Assembly (NCBI GenBank): GCA_035236585.1 | Contig: CP141132.1 | Coordinates: 46,503,880 to 46,567,879 of the forward strand | Direction of reading: 5' to 3' | DNA: 64,000 nt | From: Warburgia ugandensis | Lineage: Eukaryota > Streptophyta > Magnoliopsida > Canellales > Canellaceae | In this document: positions 36,780 to 49,433 of the stretch, piece by piece | How positions within the stretch are numbered: position 1 is the stretch's first letter | How the letters are laid out: every line of letters starts with the position of its first letter | Notes under the pieces: generated by a model | The model's database searches: none | What the model was told of the DNA's origin: nothing | What the model saw: only the letters and a program-made list of their open reading frames with translations | Translations under genes and position numbers: made by a program

Positions 36780-37022
36780 AAATAGATTTTTTTAGAGAGA
36801 GAAACAGGAGCGTCATATTCGTTGTCTCCCCTTCTCTTTTCAGTCTCCTTCTCTCTCACATAGTGCCTCTCTTCCCATCTTTATCGCACCACTTCCCACT
36901 AGTTCACTCTCTATTGGAGAACCTTCAGCATCTCTGCTTCTCTGATTCTCCCATTAATTCACCCGCCCGAGGCAGACACCGGCCAGCCCTCTCTTCTTTC
37001 CTCTATCACCAAATGGCACTTA
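36780..37022 (+). other. CT-rich flank of the Tekay-type insertion
   Basis: CT-rich sequence (TCTCCCCTTCTC, CTCTCTCACATAG and similar) leading to the insertion site. Before the insertion it would have continued into the poly-C/CT tract at 58462. CT-rich tracts are common in plant 5' untranslated regions, so this could be the promoter or 5' UTR of a gene. No start codon or frame is convincing. Confidence 0.35.
37018..37022. repeat. Target-site duplication ACTTA (left) of the Tekay-type element
   Basis: Pairs with ACTTC at 58458-58462; four of five bases match. Confidence 0.65.
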
Positions 37023-38302
37023 TCTGACATCTCAGGTTTTTCTAATACTTTTTCATGAAATCTTTTTGCAATTGTGGGGCCTCAAGTTTGAAAACTATTT
37101 AGAAACCAACAACGGAAACACAAGTTTCATAAGAAGACCTTGAAAGTCTCGTGTATCATTTTTTTTCTTTTAAAAAATACAGGGATTTCTATAAGAATGA
37201 GTACCACTTTCCTACCAAAAATCTCGCCCCCCATGTAAAATAAGTAAAGGAGACTCTGTCTCCCTACAAAATACCTCCACACTCATGTCTATTTACATTT
37301 AAATAAAAAGAAACATTTTGTAGTGCTGAAAGTCTAGGACTAAAATCAATATCCTAAGACCACATCACTATGACTTCATTTACATGCCCATGTGTAAATA
37401 AAGCAAGTTACATTAAGTACATGTCACATCAATTTATCAAATCATAACTATATTGCAAAACTTTCTGTTGTACCTATCATGTTCTTCTCTCCAGATCTCT
37501 ATTACCATCTTCTGCTCCCTTTTCCATGTTCTATTTCTTCAAACCTGAGACATTATAAACAATTTACAATGTCTCAGCAAGCTTCCGCTTGTGTAGGTAG
37601 TTTCATAATTGAAAACATGAGTTTATACAGTTTTAAATCCAAAAAGGAACACATGGTCACATGTTATGCAATTTGATAGATATGATGCACAATAAGTAAT
37701 TTCATAAACACTGAAATCTCAATTGTGATTTACAAATCAATGTCATGTCAAACCAATTCAATTTATCAGTTTCAATATCTTTGCCCATTGTTTCAAAGAT
37801 AATAGAAATCTTTGCAAAGTATTTTAAAAGGTATGAAAGATTGGCAAAACTAAAATTTTACAACATTTCATAAATACACTCATCCAAACTGGATAGTAAA
37901 TCATCGTCAAGAATCAATAGATGAAAAGCATTTAAACTATATAATGTTTTAATAAAATCAATGTCTCAATAAACACATACATATAAATATGTCCATTAGA
38001 ATCTCCTCGAGGTCTCATGAGTGTGGAAACACTCAACATCCGACCATCTACCTTTGGTCATGAGTACTCATTATAGACCTGAAATCCCAGGGTGCCATGC
38101 CCCTACACTATCGCACTATATCCATATAAATCTGAAAATAATGGACCCTCTATGCTATGGACAAAATCCAGTTAGGTCCGCAGTTATCACGCTGATACCT
38201 AGACAGACAAACTCCCTGCACCATGCTCATGGGGAACCTGGTGCGCAAGGCTATGACCTACCCATGATAGCATACCTGAATTTGGCCCTCCTCGGCTTGG
38301 TA

Positions 38303-38338
<36 letters not shown>

Positions 38339-40474
38339 ATACATATCAAATTTTAGAAGGGGGATGATCAGTCTACACCCTCCTAGTATAGCATCCAATG
38401 GGCCACCATATGCCCTCCATAACATAATAATACTAAGCATCATCATATGCCGATATAACTGATAATACCATAGAAATTCATGCATTATTGAAATCATGCA
38501 ATTCAAAACTCATGATATGATATAGCCATGTAAAAACAACCTCACCAAGGGTTGAGTCTGACGATTTCACACTTCCCCATGTTTCATAAATAAATCACAA
38601 TTTCATGTATTCGCAAATACATTTTCATATAACAAGTTTCCAATCACAAAATGAATAGACATGGCATTTCAAAACTAATACTTTCCACGAAAAACAAATA
38701 TGTTAACTACATAATTCAAAAAAATTTTAAATCCTAATCTTAAACCCTTTCAAACATGATAGAATAGAAATCAATTATTTTCATGTTTCACAAATATATA
38801 TATATATATATATCGATGTTAAAACTACCTACCTCTCTCGTTGTGCTTCACAATTTAGTTTTATCCCTCCAATGAAATCATTGATCAACCTATCGATATT
38901 CCAGATCCCTTGTCAATGTCAAATTATATAAACCCTTACAAAAAGAAATCCATTCTAGCCCTAATTTTACGGTCCAAATAATCTATTAATTGTCAAACTA
39001 CTATGTTCCATACAATCCATCACTCCTCACTATATGATCCCAGCTACTTAGGTTGTTGGTCTATTTTCCCACATCATGGATCATCTAAGGCCATTAGGGA
39101 TATAATAAATCATTCACCAATGACTGATCACTGACCACATGTGAGGGACAATGTCAAATCACCCTTTAATCTACTATCCATTCCCTAAATTGGTGATATG
39201 ACAGCTATAAGTGGTTAGATCTTGATCTCACCATGTTATTAAACATTTGTGCTAATGGATTAATGAAACTTAGATCATCCTATCAATTTGGGGTATAGGA
39301 ATGCAATGGTAGCATCTGATCCCACATCAGGCATTAGTAGGTTCTTATCCCTTCACTGTCCGGTTGGACGATTCAGATTATTCACTAAATTTCCATTTAG
39401 ATCCTTCAATTTTTGCCCTATACTAATTAATTCAATGCTTCAGAACTCATCTATGGTATCTAATCAAATATAAAATGTTAAGACGTTGCTGTTTAAATAG
39501 TGACAAATTGGACGACTGAGATTGTCTAATCAGTTTTCAACCTAGATCGACCAATTCAATATGATCCCAAATGCGTTAGATCTGTATTTACCTATTTCTA
39601 AGCTTTAATTAGGAATTAGACAGCTAGATCATCATAAAATCCTAAATCTAGCATGAACAATGTGGATCTAGTTAAAAATCTCAAAATCACAAGTTAGGTT
39701 TAGTAGATCTTACCTCCTAGGAGTGTTTCCATGTGTTTTCTACTATTGGATGAGATGGATCGATCATCATTTTGTATTGAAACCCTCAAATCATGTCGTG
39801 CGCACTATCTCCCCTTCGATCGATGGTCAAGATCCTCTCGGATCTCCCAATAACCTTAGGGGTTTTCATCATTTCACTGTGCTGGACAAAATGATCAGCT
39901 CGGATTAGTGATCCGAGCTAGCATCATCTATGGCGATAGCCTATAAATCTGATAGACTCGAAAACCCTCATTTCTTCTTTGCCGGCATCCTACGGTGGCC
40001 TACTTGTCTCTCTCTGTCCTCTCTCCCTCTTCTCCTTCTTCCTTGTCCTTCTTCCTTCTTCTTCTCTCCTCCTTTCCTTCTTCTTGTCTCTCTTCTCCTC
40101 TCCCCCGTCGATTTCCTGTGTGGGTGTCGAGTTTGGGAACAGACCATTAGGTCTGCTCTCGTTTCATTAAGTGGGGAGGGTGCCTATATCAAATATGCCC
40201 CCCCCTCTTTTAAGGCATTTTGTTTTTTTATCCTATTTTTACAGAAATGCCCCTAATATTTAAATCCTCATCTCCTTCATCTGAACTCCAATTTCAGTGT
40301 TCTTTGTGTCGTTGGATTTGTATTGACACGTACATTTCAAATTTGATATTTTAAGTCTAAATTGTAAGTTTTCTTCCATAGATTTAAATTTCCATGACAT
40401 TAAATTCCCAATTTTATTTCTATTAAAAGTATAGTATAATTCATTAAAATGACCCAAATTTTAGGGTTGTTATA
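37023..40474 (-). repeat. 3' LTR of the Tekay-type element (3452 bp)
   Basis: Aligns along its length with 54954-58457. Both outer motifs have decayed: the start reads TATAACAACC and the end AGATGTCAGA on the minus strand. A (CA)13 microsatellite lies at 38314-38339 and (TA)n at 38794-38812. The place of the long CT run in the other LTR (57955-58068) is here only short CT-rich sequence (40003-40100). Reading frames in it (for example 38021-38356) are matched by broken frames in the other LTR and are probably not genes. Confidence 0.85.
38314..38339. repeat. (CA)13 microsatellite in the 3' LTR
   Basis: Run of CA next to a short CT run. The 5' LTR has only TCACACATATATAT at the same place (56285). 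Confidence 0.95.
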
Positions 40475-40487
40475 TTCTTCCCTCCTT
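40475..40487 (-). other. Polypurine tract of the Tekay-type element
   Basis: Minus strand AAGGAGGGAAGAA directly before the 3' LTR start, preceded by GGACGAAATTCCTAT, the usual stretch upstream of the polypurine tract in this family. It would prime plus-strand DNA synthesis. Confidence 0.8.
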
Positions 40488-41429
40488 ATAGGAATTTCGT
40501 CCATGAAATTCTTTCCACATTATTCTTTGGACACTTCTAAAATTATCCCCATATTATAAGATAACTAATCATGCCAATAATTCTAGAATCAGCATTGATA
40601 GACAAACAATTTCACATCATGTTATCTCCTCATATACCAATTCACATATAAATTGATAATTGGCACACCATCTCAAATCAAACAACTCATAATTTAATTA
40701 GAACATGTCATAACCACATATAATGCTTTTAACATAACCTAAACTCCCATCTAGGAGTTAGTTATTTGTGTAGAACTTTAGTACGGGTAAAATCACCATA
40801 TCAATAAAATTCAAAGTATATTAGCTCACCAGTAAGCAAATCTATGTTGAAGTTATTATAGAACACATCAGCTCACCCATAATTAACTATTTGCCAAATC
40901 AAAACCAGAGCATACAGCTCACCAATAGGCACTCTATGTCAATCAAAACTAATTCGCAACATGATCATATTGTAAGCACTTAGAAGCTTGCTAGTGCCTC
41001 TCACACTCGCCCTCGTTGGCTACTCACAAGTATAGATAGTAAACCAAATTCTGACTACCCGTAAGAGAATAATCTCATCTAATATTATATATCACTATCA
41101 TATCCCTCATTTAGTGAAAAATTAAGCTTAAATATGTAATATAAAAGAAAACTCATCTATATCACTTCTATCCTAGTGAACTCAATTACTCAACACTAAC
41201 AGTTCCTAAGATTAAGGAAACTATGAACCACAGTCACCAATTTGGCTAATCTCAGCCCATCATAGTCTTAATAAACTGCTTATTTATCCTTCAAGGTATT
41301 GTGGTAAAAGAAATTCACATCCTCTGACCATAACTCATGCTGTAGATGCTTGCAACAAATGATGAGTCCATAGACATTCCAAATTAATGCACAAGGACTC
41401 CTTGTGCTCCTCTATGTTCGTGAAGTATA
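40488..41429 (-). other. Residual internal sequence of the Tekay-type element
   Basis: Where RNase H and integrase should lie there is less than 1 kb and no motif of either, apart from a possible reverse transcriptase tail near 41390-41290. A large deletion is inferred. Confidence 0.5.
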
Positions 41430-42480
41430 GGAGAATACTATCTATTAACACAATTATAGCTCATCCAAATAACATTTGAAGATTCAACCCATCATATCCA
41501 TACATTCTGTCAGTGTATTGGTGGGCCCACCAATTGGTACCACCCGGCACTCGTAGTAATCATAATGAGTCCTAAAATTTGTCTTGAAGACATCTTCCCC
41601 ACAATCCTTGCCTGGTAATAACTAGACCTCAAATAAATATCCAACAATACTCTGCATCATCCAGAGTTGATCATCAATATACTATAGAAAATATTGGTTC
41701 TCCTCTGTGGTGCTATCAAATAAGCGATAATCTATGCATAGCAATAAGGATGTCTCTCATGAAGAGAACTAATGCACTTTATGAAGACCTCCTATGTCTG
41801 TGAAAAAACTTGATGCCAAATCAACATCAATTTGATCTCCTATAGCAAAAATCCTAAAAACTTCTTAGGATAACCTTCTTCTAACAAAACAACAATCACT
41901 CAGTATGTAGTCATATAATCCATTCCAAGGATGACTTCATAATCCACTATATCGAGTAGGATGACATCATCATTCATCGTCTCCCTCTCTATATCCATAG
42001 ATGTCCCTAGAAGGTACTCACTAACCTCAAATAGCTCTCTAACCAGAGTCATAATATCCAGCCAAAAGAATAACAAATATAAAGCCATATCCAACAAGAT
42101 AAAAACATATGAATGAAAGAATTACTTGATCTTGGATCAAAGCGGATCATAGCATGCCTACTAATAATTAGGATAATACTTTCCATCACCTAGTTCGAGG
42201 CCTGCACCTACCTCAAAGTAATGGTAAAAACTCATCACTGTAAATGTGGGGCCATCTCTACCCTACCTCCAATGTCAGTCTGTCTGACTGGCTGTCCTCT
42301 AGAATAGTCTTTAGAGAAATGCACAGACTCACCATAGTCAAAGCATTTAAAGGATTGTCGCTGTAATGGTGGATGTTGATACTATTGCCACTACCATGGC
42401 AGTCTACTAACTCTAGGACATAACTATCCAGGTACTTATCCTTGCAAGTAACATACCTCTTTAGTCTGTAAACCAATTCA
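41430..42480 (-). pseudogene. Protease and reverse transcriptase fragments of the Tekay-type gag-pol
   Basis: At 42097-41900 an open frame ends DVILLDIVDYEVILGMDYMTTY, matching the D.ILGMDWL..Y end of the chromovirus protease; the DSGA active site upstream is not preserved. Below it, in broken frames, lie LCIDYR near 41735, YYECRVVPIGGPTN near 41560 and MDMM...IFK.YLDEL near 41490, the order expected for the RT palm. The second active-site box (FIDD) is not clear. The open frame 42476-42258 may be the gag/protease spacer. The gene is disrupted and truncated. Confidence 0.7.
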
Positions 42481-42884
42481 AATACTATTGAACTATCTGA
42501 TCTCTCTGCTTTAAAGTAGCCAACTCACTTTGTATCACAAGTTGCTCATCAGGAAAAGATATTGATCATTACCAACCTTCCCAAGAGCCCTCTAGATAAA
42601 AGTCTTAGTAATAAAGGAACATGTCCGCTCTAATGACCATCATTAGAATCCTCATAATTACATTTTCAGAGTCTTCACTTCCACTATTTCATTTCCTGTA
42701 ACTAATGAATTATTTCATGGTCATATCAGTTAAAATCAATTGCAACTCTATCAATCTCACATCCATTAAAACTGATCTTTCATAATAACCTTAGTTATTA
42801 GAAACCACAATATCATCATTATTAGTGTTGAATATAAATCAATTATAATCAATTTCACCTTACCCCATTCACTTCATTTGTCTT

Positions 42885-42889
42885 TCTCT
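42885..42889. repeat. Target-site duplication TCTCT (left) of the long plus-strand LTR
   Basis: Pairs with TCTCT at 53490-53494. Confidence 0.65.
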
Positions 42890-43592
42890 TCTAATAACCT
42901 CAATTTTTGTAATTGATTGAGAAAATCAATAAAGTTTGAGTTTCAGAAATTCTAGGCTAGAATATTAGGGTTATTTAGAATGTACTTCTTTTAAAAGTAT
43001 AATCAAGGGATGAGACATGTATAATTGAAATTGGACTCAACAAACCCTTCAGAATGACTGTAACAACGACAAATTCTGAATTCGAATGAAAAATCCTTAA
43101 TTTTCTTTATTTTACGGACAAAAGGGAATGGTAATTTTACCCATAATCGAGATCTTGGACATCAAAATTTAGAATGTGCTAAGAAAAACAAATCCAACTC
43201 CACTAAGTACGCTCAATTCTGAGATCATGGGAATAAACCCTAATTTTTTATACATAAAGGGCAAAATGGTCTTTTTACACTATGTGGGGCCCACAAGGGA
43301 CTTAAAAAGGGATCCTATGGCCAAACCACGTGAAAGCATGAGTCAAACCACCACCGACTAGTCATGGAGAAAAAGGTGGAGGTGGAGAATCCAATGCTAA
43401 ATAAATAATAAAAAATAAACCATCATCATTACACATAATCATGAAAAAAGGACCCAAAATGCCTATAAATACACCCCCAAAAATCCTCTAAAAATATTTA
43501 TAAAATTCCCATGAAATTATCTTGACTTCCCCTACAAAATTAGACATATATCCATTCCCAAAACTCCCAAAAGATCTCTTTCTTTCATTTTC

Positions 43593-43597
43593 TCTCT
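43593..43597. repeat. Target-site duplication TCTCT (left) of the minus-strand solo LTR
   Basis: Pairs with TCTCT at 47800-47804. Confidence 0.7.
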
Positions 43598-45039
43598 TGT
43601 GACGACCCGGGTTTTTGTAACACGTTTTGTAATATATTTTGAAAGGTAGGGCCCTTAATAGTGTAAAAAAATTTCAGAAAAAAAAGCAGAAGAAATTCTT
43701 TTCTTTTGAACATGTTTTGTAAAACCCAAGTCATCACTTCATACATAACATAAGTAGAATTTTTGTACAAGATAAAATTACATTAAAGGAATAGACTTTC
43801 ATTAAGTTCCAAAATCCATCCAATGGTTCACAATACAGCCAAATCCATTACAATACTTGTCCAAATTACATAATCCAACTCAAAGCTCACCATACCATGA
43901 AACTCTCATTGTAATACAACACTCTCAAATAAAGCAAAATTCATGTCTTCAAGGGTATACCTTGAAGATTATTCTCTTCAAGTCTTCTATCGTCTTGAGC
44001 TCCTAACTCTCCTTCCCTGTATCTAAGATATTAAAACATTTACAATATCTCAGCAAGCAATGCTTGGTAGGGGATTCAAGAGGCATAATAATTGAAAATG
44101 TAATTCCAATACTTCATAATCCCATTATCCCTAACATATTCATGTCTCTACTCTTTACTTTGTAAGTTGTATACATCCAATACATTCATACTATACATGG
44201 GTAAATCAGTTAAATTTATGAAAGTAGTCAAATATCATTCCCAACTAAGCTGATCAATTCTCTCCATTATGAGAATTCAATATTTTAGCTAATCTTACAC
44301 TGGGAATTTCCCTCCTTGGGAAATATTGGTAATATACAATTACCTAGCATTCATTATGCTAAAACATAAGGCATTTCACTATGCCTATTCTCATATGCTT
44401 CATAGTGCAAAATAATCAAAAGGGCTACCATGCTGCAGTCTAATCCATACTAGTGAGCTCGAATAATTGCCCTATTCACCACTGATACCACGGTGAAAAA
44501 TATTATGTCACTGCCCATATGGGGGGACAGGACTTTCACAGTGGTGGCCTTCCCATAATTGCCCCACTCGACTTTTAGCCTCTCATAGGGCAAGGTATCA
44601 TCAAATCATCAATTTTCAAGGAGCGGGTGGCCAAACCCTTACAACTTCTCTAACATAGCATCCCCCTAGGCTTATGCCTATTAAAACAAACTCACAAGCC
44701 TCCAAGCTTGTATGTAAAATAGATTTCATACATATCAAACCATTTGTCTATTTACTTAGGGCTGAAATATCTTCTGGTTCCCTATTCACTTATAGTCTAG
44801 TCTTTAACCATCTTATATGTGTTTGGTTGGATCATAAAGTTTTCAGGGGATTTAATACAAGCATTAACAATTACTCTTGTCAACATAAGGTTATGGGTTC
44901 AATCATGTTCATCCCATGTAATTGCATTCATCAAATCCTCCTACCTTCAAGGAGTGATCCTTTTTCCCAAATCTTCCATGATCCTGACTGATGTATGTAA
45001 TCTGTACATCCATACATATTTTCAATATGCATAAATTAT

Positions 45040-45440
45040 TAACAATCCTATTGATCACTAGATCTAATGTTTAGAATGATCTTTAGATCATTCATATCTA
45101 AGTATTTTTCTATCTATAAGTCTTTGCGTGTCCATCTCCTTAATCTTGATCTTTCATAGATCCATTGATTGACAATCTACACATGTTGATAAAGATCAAG
45201 GTCCTAGATCTTTTATCATCTAGTTCTTCTTTGATCTAAGTTCAGTTGTTGGATCATCCCTAAGGAGGATGATCTTGGTTTTCTTCCTTGAATTATCCTT
45301 GATCAAGGGTTTGGATTATCTAATCTAATGAACTATAACATGCATACTAATAAGCATGCATACTAAGTACAATATAATGTTCTTATTCTTATTGTTCTTG
45401 ATCATCCAACATCTAATGGATCTTGTTTGATCATCCTTAT
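45040..45440. repeat. GATC-rich tract, left arm
   Basis: GATC occurs well over ten times within roughly 250 bp (for example in TAGATCTAATG, TTAGATCATTC, TGATCAAGG, TTGGATCATCC), far above random expectation in AT-rich DNA. The inverted copy is at about 51690-52050. Confidence 0.7.
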
Positions 45441-46959
45441 CTTACTTACAGTTTTTATTAGGGTTAGGTAATTTACTAACCTTTTATGCTCTTACTATTA
45501 TTATTCAACCAGTTAATGTTTTGCTAGTTGAAGGTAACTTATTTAAGCCTAAGTCTAGACTGCTCCTCTTATTTCCAATTGTCTAAGGCTTACTAGCCGA
45601 ATGGGTGAACACAAAGTGGTTACTTCAATCCTCATGTAAGGAGGCGTTTAGACCTCACAAATGTCAACGGAAGGTAGGGGAAGAGCGAGGCTCTATTAGA
45701 TAACCCCCTTAACCACTATGTTCAACATTCACTAGAGTGACCATAGCTCAACTTTTCATAAGGTTCCTATAAGCATGTAGACCCTAAATACTCTTTCTAA
45801 TAGATTTTAATTAAGCCCATGAACATTTAAAATTGTCATTCATAGGGTTTATTATTCTCCTAGTTTGGGCTAAGGATTTGATAATCCTTATATTATCCTA
45901 CAAACTATAGCCCTTACTAATGTTAAGTCAAAGTCATTCCTTCCTCTTATGTGTTCATGAAACTCTAATTTCCAATTAGATTACATTTTGGTGACTTATG
46001 CTCATTATATCTCAACAACTACTTAACATTTGAATCTACTAATAAAATTTGACAACAATAAATCATAAACTTTAAAGCATGACTCCAATATAAATTTAAC
46101 AACATTTATACTAACATGCTCCCTATGAATGTAACTTAACCTAATGGAATAAAACTATACTTAAACTAGCATGATCCTAAGTTATGTAATATATGAAATT
46201 TTACTAGTAATCTCATGGAATCATGCTAAAATCTCAAATTCAACCTAACTTGGCCCTCAGATAATTAAATTTCTAGCCTATTATAACAATCTAATAACAT
46301 TTAGAGCATAGCATGTAAAATTCAAGAATTACACTATCATGCTTCCTAATTTATAACATAAATCACATTTACAATTCTTTTATCAAATAAAAGACATGTA
46401 AATTAATTAGATTAAGATTATTATAAACTTTTACTTATGATCCAATCATTAGATCTTAGATATTTTCCTTTTTATTAAGGGTTTTAGCTATATTTAGGGG
46501 GTTTTCTTTATCAAGGTCCAAAGATCATATTGATTTGTTTTTTTCATAATCCATCCATGATTTCCTTGGATTTCATTATATCAACATCCATTCCATCCAT
46601 CCCAAGGATCTGATCACACTTGATCTTATTGATCAAGTGGGTCCCTTTGTAATTTTTAGGGTTTTTCCACCATAGTGGATAAATCCCTTAATATCTCTTA
46701 GATCTATCCAAATAAACCACTTGGATAACTTAATTTTAATATTATATCATTATTAAAACATATTTACAAGATCTAATCATCTCAGATCTTAAAGATCTTG
46801 GCAATTGTAAACTTGTTTCCTAAATATAGAAAGTTTTATTACATATTTTCTCTATTTTATCATTTCATAAGAAAATAGAGGTTGTATGCTTTCCATAGCC
46901 CCTTTTCGATTTCAATTTGGAGTTCATATGACTTCAGAATCAGATCTGAAAGTTCACAG

Positions 46960-47230
46960 TCCATTCCTAGGGCCTAGATTTGATCTGGGCCCATTGGAAT
47001 GGACGGCCCAGATTAGTCGGGCGGAGACGAGCCAGGCGGAAAGCTCGGTTCATTAGGCACGTCTGTCGCGGATGAGATACGAATGCTCCCGCCTGGGACT
47101 TCCATGAACACGAGTGGGATGATGTCGCACGCTCTGCGCGGGTGTGCGTGCGGTGTCTTGCACGCCGTCCATGAGACTGGGTCCGATTGGGAGATCGGAC
47201 AGTCCATTTGGACCGTCCAATCAATCCCTT
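46960..47230. repeat. GC-rich, CpG-rich island in the left arm
   Basis: A sharply GC-rich block (GGGCGGAGACGAGCC, GCTCTGCGCGGGTGTGCGTG and others) in AT-rich surroundings. The inverted arm has its counterpart at 48280-48590. It lies early in the LTR, so it may be part of the LTR promoter/U3 region. Frames across it (46967-47224) arise from lack of stops in GC-rich DNA. Confidence 0.75.
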
Positions 47231-47799
47231 GTTAAATGAGGGCCCAAAACTCCATAGAAATTTGTGAAAATTTTATCCTAGGGGTTTTGAACCCTTTTGG
47301 ATCGATTGGTAAGGTCAGATTTTCCATCTGAGCCATCAATCACCCTGAATTGAAGGTTCTGTTATTTACTTTATTTTTACCATTTTTCACCCAATTAAAA
47401 TTACAGTAAAGTATAAATTTCATCAAACAATAATAAATATGTCTAGGAAGTAGTTCATAATGGACTCGGAATTGAGTGTACTTAGTGGCATTGGATTCGT
47501 ATTTATCAGCACACTCTAAATTTTGATGTCTCAGATTTTATTTTTGGGTAAAATTACTATTTTACTCTTTTGTCCAAAAAATGAAGAAAATTAAGGATTT
47601 TTCATCCGAATTCAGAATTTTTCGTACTTACAATCATTTTAAAGGGTTTGCTAAGTTTAATTTCAATTGTACATATCTTATTCCTTGATTTTACTTTTAT
47701 GAGAAGTATATCTAAGTAACCCTAATATTTCAGCTCGAAATTTCTGAACTCAAACTTTATTGATTTTCTCAATCAATTACAAAAACTGGGGTTATTACA

Positions 47800-48049
47800 T
47801 CTCTCCTCTCTCTAGATTGGAACAAGAGACCTAAATTCAATTAGGCACTCTATGCAAAATCAAATATCATATATCTCATCGTCTAAAATCTCCTACCATA
47901 CCTTAGCTACAAAACACCTAAAGAAATTTTGAAATCCAACGGTTCAAATAATGAAAATCACAAGATAAGTGGATGTTGGGCTATCTTACCATCAAAACCA
48001 GTATTCTCTTAAATTGAAATATATAACCAATGTTTTTCTCCAATCAGGT
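47800..48049 (+). other. Host-LTR segment between the inverted arms
   Basis: This piece continues the plus-strand LTR after the minus-strand insertion. It starts with the second TCTCT copy and CT-rich sequence and runs to the point (about 48050) where the inverted homology begins. Confidence 0.55.
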
Positions 48050-48279
48050 AGGTGGAACTACTTCCTAGACATATTTATTATTGTTTGATGAAATTTCTAT
48101 TTTATTGTAATTTTATTTGGGTGAAAAATTGTAAAAATAAAGTAAATACCAGAACCTTCAATTCATGATGATTGAGGGCTCAAATGAAAAAACTAGCCCT
48201 ACCAATCGATCCAGAAGGGTCCAAAACCCTTAGGGTAAAAGTTTTACAAAATTCTATTAAGTTTTGGGCCCTCAATTGA

Positions 48280-48590
48280 AAGGGGTTGATTGGACGGTCC
48301 AGAATAGACTGTTTGATCTCCCGATCGGATCAGGTTCCCCAAGACGGCATGCGAAATGCCGCATGGAAACACTACACACGGTAATGTTTCCACGTGAGCA
48401 CCGAATGCCGATGTTGTCCCAACGGGACGACCACACGTAAGCAACAGTCCTGGGCAGGAGCGTCCATCGTGCATCCTAGTGACAGGCGCATGACGACTAG
48501 AGTGTTCCACCCAGCCGTTCCACTCGAATGATCTAGGCCGTCCATTCCGATGGGCCCAGATCATATCTCGGCCCTAGGCATGGACTGTAA
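48280..48590. repeat. GC-rich, CpG-rich island in the right arm
   Basis: Mirror copy of 46960-47230, with differences including GCGCATGACGACTAG and ACGACCACACG. It shares the GGGCCCAGATC and GGACGG flanks. Confidence 0.7.
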
Positions 48591-48887
48591 ACTTTCAAAT
48601 TCATTTTAGGAGTCATATGAACTCCAAATTGAGATCAGAAAGAAGCTATAAAAAGCTTACAACCTCTAGTTTCTTATGAAATGATAAAATAGAGAAAATA
48701 TCTTATAAAACTTTCTGTATTTAAGAAATAAGTTTTCAATTTCCAAGATCTTCAAGATCTGAGGTGATCAGATCTTGGTAATCTATTTTGATAATGATAT
48801 AATATTAAAATAAAGTGATATCTATGGTTTATTTGGACATATCTGAGATATATTAAGGGATCTACCCATTATGATAGAAAAATTCTT

Positions 48888-49205
48888 AAAATACAAAGGG
48901 GCCCACTTGATCAATGAGATCAAGTATGATCAGATCCTTGGGATGGATTGAATGAATGTTAATATGATAAAATCCATGAGATCATGGATTAGATATGACA
49001 AAAACAAAGAAATATGATCTTTGGACCTTAATAAAGAAAAAGCCTAAAAATACAAAGGGACCCACTTGATCAATGAGATCAAGTGTGATCAGATCCTTAG
49101 GATGGATTGACTGAATGTTAATATGATGAAATCCAGGGAGATCATGGATTGGATATGACAAAAAACAAAGCAATATGATCTTTGGACCTTAATAAAGAAA
49201 AACTC
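48888..49205. repeat. Tandem duplication of 159 bp, right arm only
   Basis: Copies at 48888-49046 and 49047-49205 share AAAATACAAAGGG, TTGATCAATGAGATCAAGT and ATATGATCTTTGGACC. The left arm has a single copy (about 46500-46670), so the duplication arose after the two LTRs separated. Confidence 0.85.
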
Positions 49206-49428
49206 CTAAATGTAATTAAAACCCTTGATTAAAAGGAAAAGATATAAGATCAAATGGTTGGATCATAAGTAAAGGTTTCTAAAAATATTAATGTAATTAG
49301 TTTTATTAATTGATAATAGCATTTTAAATGTAATTTATGTTATAAAGCATGCTAGTGCAACTTTTAGACTTTAGCATGATATGTGATTAGATTGTTATAA
49401 TAGGTTGCTAGATTAAATTATCTTAGGG

Positions 49429-49433
49429 CCATG
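49429..49433. repeat. Target-site duplication CCATG (left) of the short solo LTR
   Basis: Pairs exactly with CCATG at 50791-50795. Confidence 0.85.

Larger units (their letters stand above)
43598..47799 (-). mobile_element. Minus-strand solo LTR (4202 bp), same family as its host LTR
   Basis: On the plus strand it opens TGTGACGACCCGGG and closes GGGGTTATTACA, so on the minus strand it is a proper TG...CA LTR starting TGTAATAACCCC and ending GGTCGTCACA. It is flanked by TCTCT on both sides. After about 350 bp it lacks about 600 bp that the host LTR has (43250-43597 plus 47805-48048), including the TATA region. Its remaining 3.85 kb forms the left arm of a large inverted repeat with 48050-53489. 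Frames such as 44674-44991 have a decayed mirror copy at 52277-52071. Confidence 0.7.

Noticed and set aside
38021-38356. 111-codon frame in the 3' LTR
   Set aside because: The homologous frame in the other LTR (56061-56414) differs by frameshift and ends differently, and part of it is a CA microsatellite.
44674-45034. 105-codon frame with a decayed mirror copy at 52071-52277
   Set aside because: Inside LTR sequence, no family recognised, and the second copy keeps only part of the frame.
46967-47224. Arg-rich 85-codon frame, and a similar one at 48244-48564
   Set aside because: They lie in GC-rich LTR islands with few stop codons; the mirrored copies do not conserve one shared frame.
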